Below, piece after piece: positions 43,226 through 51,808 of a DNA stretch of 64,000 nucleotides (position 1 is its first letter; each line of letters starts with the position of its first letter). Position numbers and translations under genes: made by a program. The notes below the pieces were generated by a model, which saw only the letters and a list, made by a program, of their open reading frames with translations, made no database searches and was not told the origin of the DNA. This DNA comes from Xanthomonas sacchari (lineage in GTDB: Bacteria; Pseudomonadota; Gammaproteobacteria; Xanthomonadales; Xanthomonadaceae), in contig NZ_CP100647.1 of assembly GCF_024266585.1 (NCBI RefSeq), positions 3,391,001 through 3,455,000 of the forward strand, written 5' to 3'.

Positions 43226-43497
43226 AAGCCCCTCTCCCCCCCGGGGCGACAGGGCACGGCTTGCGCGCCACTGGCGCGCGTGCCCTGGAGCGCCCGCGCC
43301 GCAAGCGCGGGCCGGGGCGCGGAGCGGGGTTGGGGTGTAGGGTGCGGCGCGAAGCGTCTCGCGGAATCAAGTGCACTAGGCTTCGCGCGCACCCTCATCC
43401 GGCCCTTCGGGCCACCTTCTCCCGAGGGGAGAAGGAATAGCCCTCCCCTCATCCGCCCCTGCGGGGCACCTTCTCCCGAGGGGAGAAGGAACTTTGA
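43226..43497. repeat. Second ~125-bp element plus two CCCTCATCC/GGAGAAGG units
   Basis: 43228-43350 repeats the element seen at 41495-41619 in direct orientation with a few differences (for example an 8-C run instead of CCCTCC). It is followed by two adjacent units, each with CCCTCATCC and CACCTTCTCCCGAGGGGAGA (about 43391-43437 and 43444-43492). These sit directly upstream of mutY, so the ribosome-binding region of mutY borders the repeat. Confidence 0.85.
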
Positions 43498-43504
43498 AGC
43501 CAGC

Positions 43505-44566
43505 ATGCGCCAGCCCTCTGACACCTTCCCCGCCCGCCTGCTCGCCTGGTTCGACCGCCACGGGCGCCACGACCTGCCCTGGCAGCATCCGCGCAGCCCG
43601 TACCGGGTCTGGCTGTCGGAGATCATGCTGCAGCAGACCCAGGTGGCGGTGGTCATCCCCTACTTCCTGCGCTTCCTGCAGCACTTCCCGACCCTGCCGG
43701 CGCTGGCCGCCGCCGACAACGACGCGGTGATGGCGCAATGGGCCGGGCTCGGCTACTACGCCCGCGCGCGCAACCTGCATGCCGCCGCCAAGCGCTGCGT
43801 GGAATTGCACGGCGGCGAGCTGCCGCGCGATTTCGAGGCCCTGCACGCGCTGCCCGGGATCGGCCGCAGCACCGCTGGCGCGATCCTCAGCCAGGCCTGG
43901 AACGACCGTTTCCCGATCCTCGACGGCAACGTCAAGCGCGTGCTGACCCGCTACCACGGCATCGCCGGCTACCCCGGCCTGCCGGCGGTGGAAAAGCCGC
44001 TGTGGGCGCTCGCGCAGTCGCATGTGGACGCCGTGCCCGACCGGCGCATGGCCGACTACACCCAGGCGCAGATGGATTTCGGCGCCACCCTGTGCACCCG
44101 CGCCAACCCCGCCTGCGTGCTGTGCCCGCTGCAGGACGACTGCGTGGCGCGCCGCGACGGCCTGGTCGAGGCGCTGCCCACGCCCAAGCCGGGCAAGACC
44201 CTGCCCGAGCGCGAGGCGCTGGCGCTGCTGCTGGAGAACGCCGCCGGCGAACTGCTGCTGCAGCGGCGTCCGCCGACCGGCATCTGGGCCTCGCTGTGGA
44301 CCCTGCCGCAGGCCGACACCGACAGCGAACTGCGCGCCTGGTACGCGCGCTGGATGCGCGGGCGCGCCTACGACGACGCCGAAGCGCTGCCGCCGATCGT
44401 GCACACCTTCAGCCATTACCGCCTGCATCTGCAGCCGCTGCGCCTGCGCAAGGTCGCCATGGGCGATGCGCTGGGCGACAATGCCGACCTGCGCTGGGTG
44501 GCGCGCGCCGACCTGTCGACGCTGGGCCTGCCCGCACCGATCCGCAAACTGCTCGACGGCCTCTAG
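43505..44566 (+). CDS. mutY: A/G-specific adenine DNA glycosylase MutY
   Basis: A 353-residue base-excision repair enzyme that removes adenine mispaired with 8-oxoguanine. The N-terminal catalytic Glu is in [12 protein letters not shown]. The helix-hairpin-helix is [15 protein letters not shown] and the catalytic Asp lies in [12 protein letters not shown]. Four cysteines in [17 protein letters not shown] form the [4Fe-4S] cluster. The C-terminal NUDIX-like domain recognises 8-oxoG ([16 protein letters not shown]). The ATG at 43505 begins the conserved part; no strong Shine-Dalgarno lies close to it, the nearest being GAAGGA about 15 bases upstream inside the repeat. Confidence 0.96.
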   Translation: MRQPSDTFPARLLAWFDRHGRHDLPWQHPRSPYRVWLSEIMLQQTQVAVVIPYFLRFLQHFPTLPALAAADNDAVMAQWAGLGYYARARNLHAAAKRCVELHGGELPRDFEALHALPGIGRSTAGAILSQAWNDRFPILDGNVKRVLTRYHGIAGYPGLPAVEKPLWALAQSHVDAVPDRRMADYTQAQMDFGATLCTRANPACVLCPLQDDCVARRDGLVEALPTPKPGKTLPEREALALLLENAAGELLLQRRPPTGIWASLWTLPQADTDSELRAWYARWMRGRAYDDAEALPPIVHTFSHYRLHLQPLRLRKVAMGDALGDNADLRWVARADLSTLGLPAPIRKLLDGL

Positions 44567-44609
44567 CGCGCACCGGCGCGCGGCGCCGCGCGCATCGCCA
44601 GGAATTGCC

Positions 44610-44888
44610 ATGTCCCGCACCGTCTTCTGCCAGTACCAGCAACGCGACGCCGAAGGGCTCGACTACGTGCCGTATCCCGGCGAGCTCGGCAAGCGCGTGT
44701 TCGCGCACATCGGCAAGGCCGGCTGGCAGGCGTGGCTGGCGCACCAGACCATGCTGATCAACGAGAACCGGCTGTCGCCGCGCGACCCCAAGCACCGCGC
44801 GTTCCTAGAAGCGGAACTGGAGAAGTTCCTGTTCCAGGGCGGCGCCGCCAAGCCCGACGGCTACGTGGCGCCCGACCAGGCGCCCTGA
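44610..44888 (+). CDS. yggX: Probable Fe(2+)-trafficking protein YggX
   Basis: A 92-residue cytosolic protein of the YggX family that protects Fe-S clusters and helps iron handling. The conserved [19 protein letters not shown] with its single Cys, [30 protein letters not shown] and [12 protein letters not shown] are present. The ATG at 44610 has AGGA 6 nt upstream. It follows mutY by 43 bases, the usual mutY-yggX gene order in gammaproteobacteria, so both are probably co-transcribed; MutY itself carries an Fe-S cluster. Confidence 0.95.
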   Translation: MSRTVFCQYQQRDAEGLDYVPYPGELGKRVFAHIGKAGWQAWLAHQTMLINENRLSPRDPKHRAFLEAELEKFLFQGGAAKPDGYVAPDQAP

Positions 44889-44960
44889 GCGGCGGCGCCG
44901 CGTCGTCGCGTCGCGCGCGCACACCACCAACCACGCACTTCGTCAGCATCACGCCATCGC

Positions 44961-45070
44961 GCAGGAGCGGCTTCAGGGCACCTCAATAACGCCGGGACGC
45001 GCCCTGTGGGAGCGGCTTCAGCCACGACGGGCGTTACCGGCAAGCCCGTCGCGGCTGAAGCCGCTCCCAC
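44961..45070. repeat. REP-like elements: half copy and full inverted repeat
   Basis: A half element GCAGGAGCGGCTTCAGG stands at 44961-44977. It is followed by a full palindrome with perfect 18-bp arms, GTGGGAGCGGCTTCAGCC at 45006-45023 and its complement at 45053-45070. The element lies in the 336-bp gap between the convergent yggX and lipoprotein genes and may act as a transcription end for one or both. Nothing else is seen in 44889-45224. Confidence 0.85.
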
Positions 45071-45224
45071 GCGTGCGCCCTGCGGCTATCAGGGCGTGCG
45101 CACATTTTCCGCCACACCTAACGCACCAGGCTGCAACCCGTAGCGCCAGGGAGGAGCGGCAGCGCAACCCCGCACTCGCCCCGCCGCCCCGCCGCCTAGC
45201 GAATCCCAAATCCCGAATCCCGGC

Positions 45225-45683
45225 TCAGCCCCCAGGCACCTGCTGCGCCCGCTCCTGCACCTTCGCCTCGCGCAGTTCCTTCTCCGAGGCACGCAGTGCC
45301 TTGACGTCGAGCGGGCGGATGCTGTCGATGCGGCACGGCAGGCGAATCGCGCCGGGGCCGCCGCCGAGCACCAGCACGTCGTCGAACTTCGCCGAGACCT
45401 GGCTGCCGAAATGGGTGATGGCGATGCTGGGCGCGAAATCCAGGTCCTGGCAGGGACCGGCGAACTCCAGCAGATAGGCCTGGTTCGGACGCGTCCACAC
45501 CGCCAGCGCGCTGTCGCCGAGCGCGGTCCAGCCGTTGAGTTGGTTGAAGTACTGGAAGTCGCGCACCGGCGCACCGGCGTGGGCGCGATACAGGGCCAGG
45601 CGCTCGTCGTCGCTGAGCCGGTTGGTGGCGCAGCCGCCCAGTGCGGCCGTGGCGAAGAGAGCGGACAGCAGCAGGCGTTTCAT
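45225..45683 (-). CDS. Small lipoprotein, DUF6491-like
   Basis: A 152-residue lipoprotein with the signal LLLSALFATAALGGC (lipobox LGGC, Cys near residue 18). The mature part has two further Cys, in GPCQDLDF and RLPCRID, that could form a disulfide. It also has YFNQLNGWTALGDSALAVWT and a charged C-terminal helix (ASEKELREAKVQERAQQ). The pattern fits the DUF6491 family of small Xanthomonadales envelope proteins, a call from memory. No function is known. Its neighbours (M48 protease, SUMF1-like lipoprotein) are also envelope proteins on the same strand but are not tightly linked. Confidence 0.7.
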   Translation of the reverse strand: MKRLLLSALFATAALGGCATNRLSDDERLALYRAHAGAPVRDFQYFNQLNGWTALGDSALAVWTRPNQAYLLEFAGPCQDLDFAPSIAITHFGSQVSAKFDDVLVLGGGPGAIRLPCRIDSIRPLDVKALRASEKELREAKVQERAQQVPGG

Positions 45684-45787
45684 GGCAGTGCTCCTGATGG
45701 TGTGGAACGCATCATGCGCCCGCCGCCGCGCACGCGCGCATGGGCGCGCGCGCGGCGTTCAGCGACAAGGCAGCCAGGCGCGGACCG

Positions 45788-46699
45788 TCACTGCGCGGTG
45801 CTGCGCGCCGATTCGCAGAAGCGTTGCCGGTACTCCAGCGCCTTGGGCATCAGCGCCTGCAGGTTCTGGATGCGGGTGCCCGGATTGGGATGGGTGGAGG
45901 CGAACTCCGGCGGCGCCTGGCCGCCGCTGCTGGCGCTCATCCGCTGCCACAGCGGCACCGCCTCGCGCGGGTCGAAACAGGCCGCCGCGGCCAGCATCAG
46001 GCCCACTTCGTCGGCCTGGGTCTCGTGACTGCGCGCGTATGGCAGCAGGTAGCCGTAGCCCATCGCCGCCATCGCCATCTGCTGCTGTTGCGGGTCCAGG
46101 CCGCCGGCGGCGCCGGCCATCTGCCCGATCTGGGTCAGCTTCTGCTGGGCCATGCGCTGCGCGCCATGCCGCAGCAGCGCATGCGCGATCTCGTGGCCCA
46201 TCACCACCGCCATCGCATCGGCATTGCCGGCGACCGGGAACAGGCCGGTGTAGACCGCCATCTTGCCGCCGGGCAGGCAGAACGCGTTGGCCTGCTCGGA
46301 CGGAATCACGTTGACGTCCCAGTCGAAACTGCGCGCGGCGTGCTGCGCCTGCATGCCGTGTTCGGCGGCCAGCGCGTCCTCGACCACGTCGACCTTGGCG
46401 ATCAGCCGCTGCGCGATCGCGCGCACCCGCTGCGCCTGCGGCGCCTGCGGGTCCAGCGGCCGTTCCTGCGCCAGGATCTCGCGATAGGCCTGCAGGCCCA
46501 GCGCCTTCTCGTCCTCCACGTTCAACGAGCGGTCGATCAGCACCCGCTCGCCGGTATACGGATCCTCGCTGCGGTTGGAGAACCAGTAGTACCCGGCATA
46601 GACCGCAAACCCCAGCAGCACCAGCCAGCGCACCCCGCCCAACGGCCCGCGGCGGCCGCCTCCCGGTTCGCCGCCCTGGCGGCCGAAGACCTCGTTCAT
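45788..46699 (-). CDS. M48-family zinc metalloprotease
   Basis: A 303-residue membrane-anchored protease. A basic, Gly-rich N-terminus is followed by one transmembrane segment (WLVLLGFAVYAGYYWF, about residues 26-41). The M48 domain has the zinc site VVMGHEIAHALLRHG, the further Glu ligand in SHETQADEVGLMLA, and THPNPGTRIQNL near the end. It also has ANAFCLPGGKMAVYTGLF, typical of the Oma1/LoiP/BepA-like group. It probably works in envelope protein quality control. It ends 104 bases before the lipoprotein gene. Confidence 0.9.
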   Translation of the reverse strand: MNEVFGRQGGEPGGGRRGPLGGVRWLVLLGFAVYAGYYWFSNRSEDPYTGERVLIDRSLNVEDEKALGLQAYREILAQERPLDPQAPQAQRVRAIAQRLIAKVDVVEDALAAEHGMQAQHAARSFDWDVNVIPSEQANAFCLPGGKMAVYTGLFPVAGNADAMAVVMGHEIAHALLRHGAQRMAQQKLTQIGQMAGAAGGLDPQQQQMAMAAMGYGYLLPYARSHETQADEVGLMLAAAACFDPREAVPLWQRMSASSGGQAPPEFASTHPNPGTRIQNLQALMPKALEYRQRFCESARSTAQ

Positions 46700-46755
46700 C
46701 CCGTTCCCCTCGCTGACTGGTGAGGCAATCTAGCGTCGGCACCGACTTGGCGGCG

Positions 46756-48648
46756 TCAAATGCCGCGCACCAGGCGGAACCCGACGCGCGCGCTGGTGCT
46801 GTCCGAATCCTGCATCAGCCGCCATGCCGCGCGGGTCTGTTCCGGCGCGTTGGCCCAGTTGCCGCCGCGCACCACCCGCGAGCGGCAGCCCGGGTTGTAC
46901 CAGGCCGCGCCGTCGGCCGGCGCGCGGCGGTAGCTGGCATGCCAGCAGTCGGCGACCCACTCGCTGAGGTTGCCGGCCATGTCGTGCAGGCCCCAGGCAT
47001 TGGCGGAAAAACTGGCGACCGGGGCCGGGCCCCAGAATCCGTCGGTGTAGCCGACGAAGGCGTTGCGCCAGTGCCGGCCGCTGGGCGAGACATCGCCGCC
47101 GCCGGTGAAGTTGCCGCTGCCGCGCGGCGGCGTGCCGGCGTTGCCCCAGGGATAGCGGCCGCGGCTGCCGGCGCGCAGGGCGTATTCGAACTCGGCCTCG
47201 CTGGGCAGCCGGTAGTGCCGCCCGGTCTGCTGCGACAGCCAGGCCGCGTAGGCTTCGGCGTCGCGCACGCTGACGTGCATTACCGGGCTGTTCGGCGCGG
47301 CGCGCGCGCCCTGGTAGTCCGACTGCCAGTCCACCCCGTTGCGGCGCACGAAGTTGCCGCTGCGCTCGTCGTAGACGGTGGAATGGCCGCGCCGGGTGGC
47401 GCGCGGACGCGCCTTGGTCGCCTCCACGAAGCGGCGGAACTCGGCCACGGTGACCTCGGTGATCGACATGGCGAAACCGCGGTCGAAGCGCACGTAGTGC
47501 TGCGGCATCTCCGCCGGCGAGGCGCCGGGTTCGCTCTCGGCCGCGCCCATGCGGAAGCCGCCGTGCGGCACCACGATCATCTGCGGGCCGCGGCCGCCGT
47601 CGCGCATGCCGTCGGTGAACACCTGGCCGGGGCGGAAACTGCCGTAGTGGGTGGCCAGGTCGATGCGTTCGCGCAGCATCGCCGCCACCGGATCGCCGGG
47701 ATCGGCGATGCGCAGCACATCGCCCAGGCGCTCGCGCGCCGACTTCAACCCGGCCGGCGTGACCAGATCGCGCAGGCCGGCATCGCGCAAGGCGGCGATG
47801 CGCGCCACGCGCACCTGCTCCACGCGCGCGCGCGCGTCGCGCACCGTGGGCGCGTCCTCGCGCACCCGCGCCGCGCGCGCCAGCCAGCTGCCGGCCGCGG
47901 CGAAATCCGAGGCCGCCGCAGCCGCCTCGGCGCGGCGGATCAACGCGCTCTCCACCGCCGCCACGCCCTGCCGCGCGCGCGCATCGTCGGCATCCAGCAG
48001 CAGCGCCTCGCGAAAATTGGCCAGCGCGCCGTTGCCGTCCTCGCCCAGGCGGCCGCCGCGCAGGTCGTCCTCGCCGGCGCGGTTGTAGGCCAGCACGCGC
48101 GAAGCGGTCTCCACCCGCTGCTGCAGGCGCCGCACCGCCGGGTCTTCGGCATCCAGCCACAGCGCCACCATCGCGATGCGCGCGGCCTGCTCGAGCGTGC
48201 GCTCGGAGAGTTCCGGATCGCCCAGCGCCTGCGCGCCGAGCTGCAGCAGGCGCCGCCGCGCCTTGCGCAGGCCGTCCTGCGCGACGCGATCGTGCGGTGC
48301 GAGGCTGCGGATCGCCAGGTACAACGGAATCGCCGACTGCGCATCGGCGAACAGGCGGTCCTCGGCCAGCGCGCGCGCCGCCTGGCGCCGCGCCTGCGGC
48401 AGGCCGCTGCGGGTCAAGACCGGCAACGGCGGCTGCCAGCGCGCCACGGTCTCGGCCGCATCCTCGCCGCCGATGGTCACGCTGGGCGCCTGCACCGGTT
48501 TGGCCGGCGTCGGCGCGCGCGCGGCGGCGGCCTTGGGCACGGAGGCTTTGGGCGCGGCGTCGGTCGGCGGCGCGGGCGGCTGCCGTGCGCAGCCGGCCAG
48601 CAACGCCGCCAGCACGGTCCAGACCATCACAACGCCGCTGCTGCGCAC
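46756..48648 (-). CDS. Lipoprotein with SUMF1/formylglycine-generating-enzyme-like domain
   Basis: A 630-residue protein. The N-terminus is a lipoprotein signal (VWTVLAALLAGC) with a Pro/Ala-rich linker. Residues about 60-330 are alpha-helical, alanine/arginine-rich repeats of TPR-like character. The C-terminal 270 residues are an FGE-sulfatase domain with PHGGFRMGAAESEPGASPAE, PVMHVSVRDAEAYAAWLS, RHYRLPSEAEFEYALRAG, YPWGN, GLHDMAGNLSEWVADCW and VVRGGNWANAPEQTRAAWR. No sulfatase gene is nearby, so a role other than sulfatase maturation is likely, such as a scaffold or sensor as for many bacterial SUMF1 proteins. This is inference. Confidence 0.88.
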   Translation of the reverse strand: MRSSGVVMVWTVLAALLAGCARQPPAPPTDAAPKASVPKAAAARAPTPAKPVQAPSVTIGGEDAAETVARWQPPLPVLTRSGLPQARRQAARALAEDRLFADAQSAIPLYLAIRSLAPHDRVAQDGLRKARRRLLQLGAQALGDPELSERTLEQAARIAMVALWLDAEDPAVRRLQQRVETASRVLAYNRAGEDDLRGGRLGEDGNGALANFREALLLDADDARARQGVAAVESALIRRAEAAAAASDFAAAGSWLARAARVREDAPTVRDARARVEQVRVARIAALRDAGLRDLVTPAGLKSARERLGDVLRIADPGDPVAAMLRERIDLATHYGSFRPGQVFTDGMRDGGRGPQMIVVPHGGFRMGAAESEPGASPAEMPQHYVRFDRGFAMSITEVTVAEFRRFVEATKARPRATRRGHSTVYDERSGNFVRRNGVDWQSDYQGARAAPNSPVMHVSVRDAEAYAAWLSQQTGRHYRLPSEAEFEYALRAGSRGRYPWGNAGTPPRGSGNFTGGGDVSPSGRHWRNAFVGYTDGFWGPAPVASFSANAWGLHDMAGNLSEWVADCWHASYRRAPADGAAWYNPGCRSRVVRGGNWANAPEQTRAAWRLMQDSDSTSARVGFRLVRGI

Positions 48649-48766
48649 CCTTCCTCCGAATCATGGCCCTGGCGACGCCGTCCCGCCCGGCGCGCCGTGC
48701 GGCCGGCGGAGCGACGTTAGGCTATTCTCGCCTGCCTGAGCAAACCCTGCATTCGACGGAAATCAC

Positions 48767-49852
48767 GTGCCATATTGGATCAAGCAACCTGCCGAGCTGA
48801 GCGAGCGGCTGGCGCAGCGCCCGGCCCGCATCGGCCTAGATACCGAATTCGTCCGCGAGCGGACCTACTGGCCGCAACTGGCGCTGGTGCAGATGGCGGT
48901 GGGCGACGAGATCCTGCTGATCGACCCGCTGATCCCGGGCATGCCGCAGGCGCTGGCGCCGTGGCTGAGCGCCCCGGACATCCTCAAGATCATGCACAGC
49001 GCCAGCGAAGACCTGGTCGCCTTCAAGTGCGCGTGCGGTACCTTGCCGCGGCCGCTGTTCGACACCCAGATCGCCGCCGGCCTGGCCGGACTCGGCGCCG
49101 GTATGGGCTACCAGAAGCTGGTACTGGAGATCACCGGCGTGCACCTGGCCAAGGGCGAGACCCGCTCGGACTGGCTGCGCCGCCCGCTGTCGCCGGCGCA
49201 ACTGGAGTACGCCGCCGACGACGTCCGCCATCTGTTCGCAATGCACGACGCGCTGCAGACGCGGCTGCAGGCCCTGGACCGCAGCGCCTGGCTGCACGAG
49301 GACGGCGAGCGCCTGCTCGGCACCGTCGAGCAGGACGACGGCGAGCGCTGGCCGCACCTGGGCATGCGCTCGGCGCAGTTCATGGACCGCCCCGCGCAGC
49401 TGCGCCTGCTGCGCCTGTTGCGCTGGCGCGACGCGCAGGCCCGGCACAGCGACAAGCCGCGCAGCTGGATCCTGGACAACGAACTGGCCGCCACCCTGGC
49501 GCGGTTTCCGCCGGACGACCGGCAGGCGCTGCTGGCGCTGTTCGACAAGCACCCCAAGGCGCCACGCAAGCTCAGCGATGCGCTGTGGCAGGCGCTGACC
49601 ACGCCGCTGGCCGACGAGGCCGACGCGCCGCTGGCGCTGGCCGCCAGCGACGACAACAAGGCGGCGCTGAAGCGGCTGCAGGACGCGGTGGCCGCGCGCA
49701 GCGCCGAACTCGGCCTGCCCGACGGCCTGCTGGCCTCGCGCAAGCACCTGGAAGCCCTGCTGGAAAGCGCGCAGTGGCCGCAGCCGCTGGCGGGCTGGCG
49801 CCGGCGCGAACTGGAACCGCGGCTGCAGCCGCTGCTGGGCGGCGCACGCTGA
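48767..49852 (+). CDS. rnd: Ribonuclease D
   Basis: A 361-residue 3'-5' exoribonuclease for tRNA and small RNA 3' maturation. The DEDDy catalytic residues are visible in RIGLDTEFVRER, IMHSASEDLVAFK (preceded by DTQ in LFDTQIAAGLAGLG) and YAADDVRHLFAMH. HRDC domains follow, with DKPRSWILDNELAATLARFP and LPDGLLASRKHLEALL. The start is GTG at 48767; the conserved family start PYWIKQPAELSERL follows directly. The gene diverges from the SUMF1-like lipoprotein and ends before a bidirectional terminator. Confidence 0.95.
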   Translation: MPYWIKQPAELSERLAQRPARIGLDTEFVRERTYWPQLALVQMAVGDEILLIDPLIPGMPQALAPWLSAPDILKIMHSASEDLVAFKCACGTLPRPLFDTQIAAGLAGLGAGMGYQKLVLEITGVHLAKGETRSDWLRRPLSPAQLEYAADDVRHLFAMHDALQTRLQALDRSAWLHEDGERLLGTVEQDDGERWPHLGMRSAQFMDRPAQLRLLRLLRWRDAQARHSDKPRSWILDNELAATLARFPPDDRQALLALFDKHPKAPRKLSDALWQALTTPLADEADAPLALAASDDNKAALKRLQDAVAARSAELGLPDGLLASRKHLEALLESAQWPQPLAGWRRRELEPRLQPLLGGAR

Positions 49853-49934
49853 AGGCGCGCGGCCGAATCGCTGCGGCTGCCGCCGCACGCCGCGCGCCGC
49901 GCGCCGCGCGCCTCCATAAAAACGCGCGCCCATG

Positions 49935-49964
49935 AAAAAAGGCCAGGAATCCCTGGCCTTTTTT
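49935..49964. terminator. Bidirectional intrinsic terminator between rnd and the H-NS-like gene
   Basis: AAAAAAGGCCAGG, a short loop and CCTGGCCTTTTTT form a GC-rich stem with an A-run on one side and a T-run on the other. It lies between the converging rnd and H-NS-like genes and can serve both. Confidence 0.9.
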
Positions 49965-49971
49965 CGTCTGC

Positions 49972-50376
49972 TCAGTACTTGAACAGCGGGAACTTCAGGT
50001 CCGGATGCCGCGCCTTCCATTCGTTGTAGGCGGCGGTGCCTTCCCAGGCCGCGAAGGCCTTGGGCGTGCGGCCGCGGCCGGACCAGGTTTCGCCGGTGTG
50101 CGGCAACTGGTACTTCGGCTTGACCTCGCTGCGGCCGCCGGCGGACTTGCTGCTGGCCGGCTTGGACGCCGCGCTGGTCACGTAGGCGGCGATCTCGTTG
50201 CGCTGCTTGGCGCTGAAGAACTCGGCGAACTGCTCCAGCAGCGACAGCACGTTGGCATGCGCGGCATTGGTTTCGCCCTCGCGCGCCTGCCGTTCCTGCT
50301 CTTCCAGCTTGCGCATTTCTTCCTGCAGCTTGGCCTTGGCTTCGGCGATCTGTTGCAAGTTGCGAACTTCCGTCAT
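49972..50376 (-). CDS. H-NS-family nucleoid-associated protein
   Basis: A 134-residue DNA-binding protein. Residues about 5-60 form a charged coiled-coil oligomerisation region (LQQIAEAKAKLQEEMRKLEE). After a flexible linker (SKPASSKSAGGRSEVKPKY) comes the C-terminal H-NS DNA-binding domain with GETWSGRGRTPKAFAAW and the KARHPDLKFPLFKY end. WSGRGRTPKAF corresponds to the AT-hook-like core loop, in place of the QGR motif of enterobacterial H-NS. In Xanthomonas such proteins silence AT-rich acquired DNA and affect virulence genes. The ATG at 50376 begins at the coiled coil. Confidence 0.92.
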   Translation of the reverse strand: MTEVRNLQQIAEAKAKLQEEMRKLEEQERQAREGETNAAHANVLSLLEQFAEFFSAKQRNEIAAYVTSAASKPASSKSAGGRSEVKPKYQLPHTGETWSGRGRTPKAFAAWEGTAAYNEWKARHPDLKFPLFKY

Positions 50377-50604
50377 GTTGAAAAGACCCGTATCTGTAAA
50401 AAGTGTTTGAAGCGGACGGAATATTTCATCCGGGACGAAATCGCCTGAGGCGGGATTTCGGCCGCCGAGTATATCGGCTCCATGCCGACACTGTAGACAA
50501 CAGGGCGGTCGCACATGGCATCGGCCCGATCGGCGGCGCGCGGCGGAGTTGCACTCCCCCCTTGGCATGCGGCCCCGCGCCCAGTTACACTACGCGTCTG
50601 ATGT

Positions 50605-50680
<76 letters not shown>

Positions 50681-50700
50681 TCTTGCAAACTAGGTCAGAA

Positions 50701-50727
50701 AGCCACCAGGCTCTCTGGCCTTTTTTG
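50701..50727 (+). terminator. Probable terminator of tRNA-Ala
   Basis: The sequence GCCACCAGGCTCTCTGGCC followed by TTTTTT lies 20 bases after the tRNA end. The stem CCAG/CTGG with flanking G-C pairs is imperfect but the T-run is clear. The following 50728-51007 holds no supported gene. Confidence 0.65.
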
Positions 50728-51007
50728 TTGGCGGCGCGCCAGGACCCGCGTGGCCCTGCGTGTGGCGTACTGCCGTGCGAACGCGGCAGCCTCACCCAGC
50801 CGTTGTCGCAATCTGGCCGACTCGATCGCATGGAAGCCTGGTTGGCATGTCCTGCCGCCCGTGCAGGAGTCCCCAGCGCCAGGGCATGCCAACCACGTAG
50901 CTATCGCCTGCCGCCGCGCCGCATGCGCGATACCGCAGACGGCACGCGGCCAACATCCCTATCGCTCGGACGCTGGCGCCGCCGCGCCCGCGTCCCCGCG
51001 GCGGCCG

Positions 51008-51190
51008 TCAGCCCTTGTCGTCCTGCGCGATCTCGCCGTGGCCGGAACGCGGGCCGCGCTCGTGCGCGTCGCGCAGTTTCTGGTCCTCCAGGCCGGGCCG
51101 CTGCTTGGCGGTGTCGTCCTGAGCGCGATCCTGCTGGCCCTCGTGGATGCCCTGCTGCTTGCCGGACTCGGTGGTCTCGTTGTTCGCCAT
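51008..51190 (-). CDS. Small hydrophilic hypothetical protein (60 aa)
   Basis: I do not recognise a named family. The 60-residue product (starting MANNETTESGKQQGIHEGQQ) is made almost only of polar and charged residues, has no hydrophobic core and no Cys, and is predicted to be disordered, like small stress-response proteins. The ATG at 51190 has AGGTG 7 nt upstream, which supports translation. The composition (Q, D, E, K, G) is unlike the Ala/Arg-rich shadow frames of this GC-rich DNA. It stands alone between tRNA-Ala and cheW. Confidence 0.55.
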   Translation of the reverse strand: MANNETTESGKQQGIHEGQQDRAQDDTAKQRPGLEDQKLRDAHERGPRSGHGEIAQDDKG

Positions 51191-51275
51191 GGTGTGCACC
51201 TCGCTGGGGCGGATGCCCGTGCTTCACCACCCTAGCGAGGCCGCCGTGATGCACGGATCACGGCGTGACAGGACG

Positions 51276-51797
51276 TTACGCTGCCAACGCCGGTACGCCG
51301 GATTCGGCGATGTCGTCGCTGCGCAGCAGCCGCGCGCGATCCAGCAGGATCACCAGCCGATCCTCCAGCTTGCCCATGCCCTGCAGCAGATCGCGGCGGA
51401 TGTCGCTGCCGAAGGCCGGCGGCGCCTCGATCTGCTGCGGCGACAGCTCCAGCACCTCGTTGACCGCGTCCACCAGCAGGCCGAAGGACTGCGCGCCGCC
51501 GCCCTCGTCGGTGGCGCCGGTAGCGATGACGATGCAACTGCGCCGGGTGACCTGGCTGGGCGCGCGACCAAGCCGCGACTGCAGATCCACCACCGGCACC
51601 ACCGCGCCACGCAGGTTGATCACCCCGCGCACGCAGGCCGGCATGGTCGGCACCGGGGTGGGCGGACGGTACTCGATGATCTCGTGGATGCCGGCGATGT
51701 TGAGCCCGAACAGGTCGCGATCCAGTTGGAAGGTCAGGAACTGCAAGGCGCCCTGCGGCGCGTGCTCGGCCACGCTCTCGTAACGATCGTTGTACAT
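51276..51797 (-). CDS. cheW: CheW-type chemotaxis coupling protein
   Basis: A 173-residue cytosolic adaptor that links receptors to the CheA kinase. CheW features are FLTFQLDRDLFGLNIAGIHE, the VPTMPACVRGVINLRGAVVP core and FGLLVDAVNEVLELSPQQI. It begins 11 bases after the stop of the upstream MCP gene, so it is the last gene of an MCP-MCP-CheW unit. No CheA, CheY or CheR gene is in the window, so it must feed an array encoded elsewhere. Confidence 0.94.
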   Translation of the reverse strand: MYNDRYESVAEHAPQGALQFLTFQLDRDLFGLNIAGIHEIIEYRPPTPVPTMPACVRGVINLRGAVVPVVDLQSRLGRAPSQVTRRSCIVIATGATDEGGGAQSFGLLVDAVNEVLELSPQQIEAPPAFGSDIRRDLLQGMGKLEDRLVILLDRARLLRSDDIAESGVPALAA

Positions 51798-51808
51798 GCG
51801 CTTCCCCT

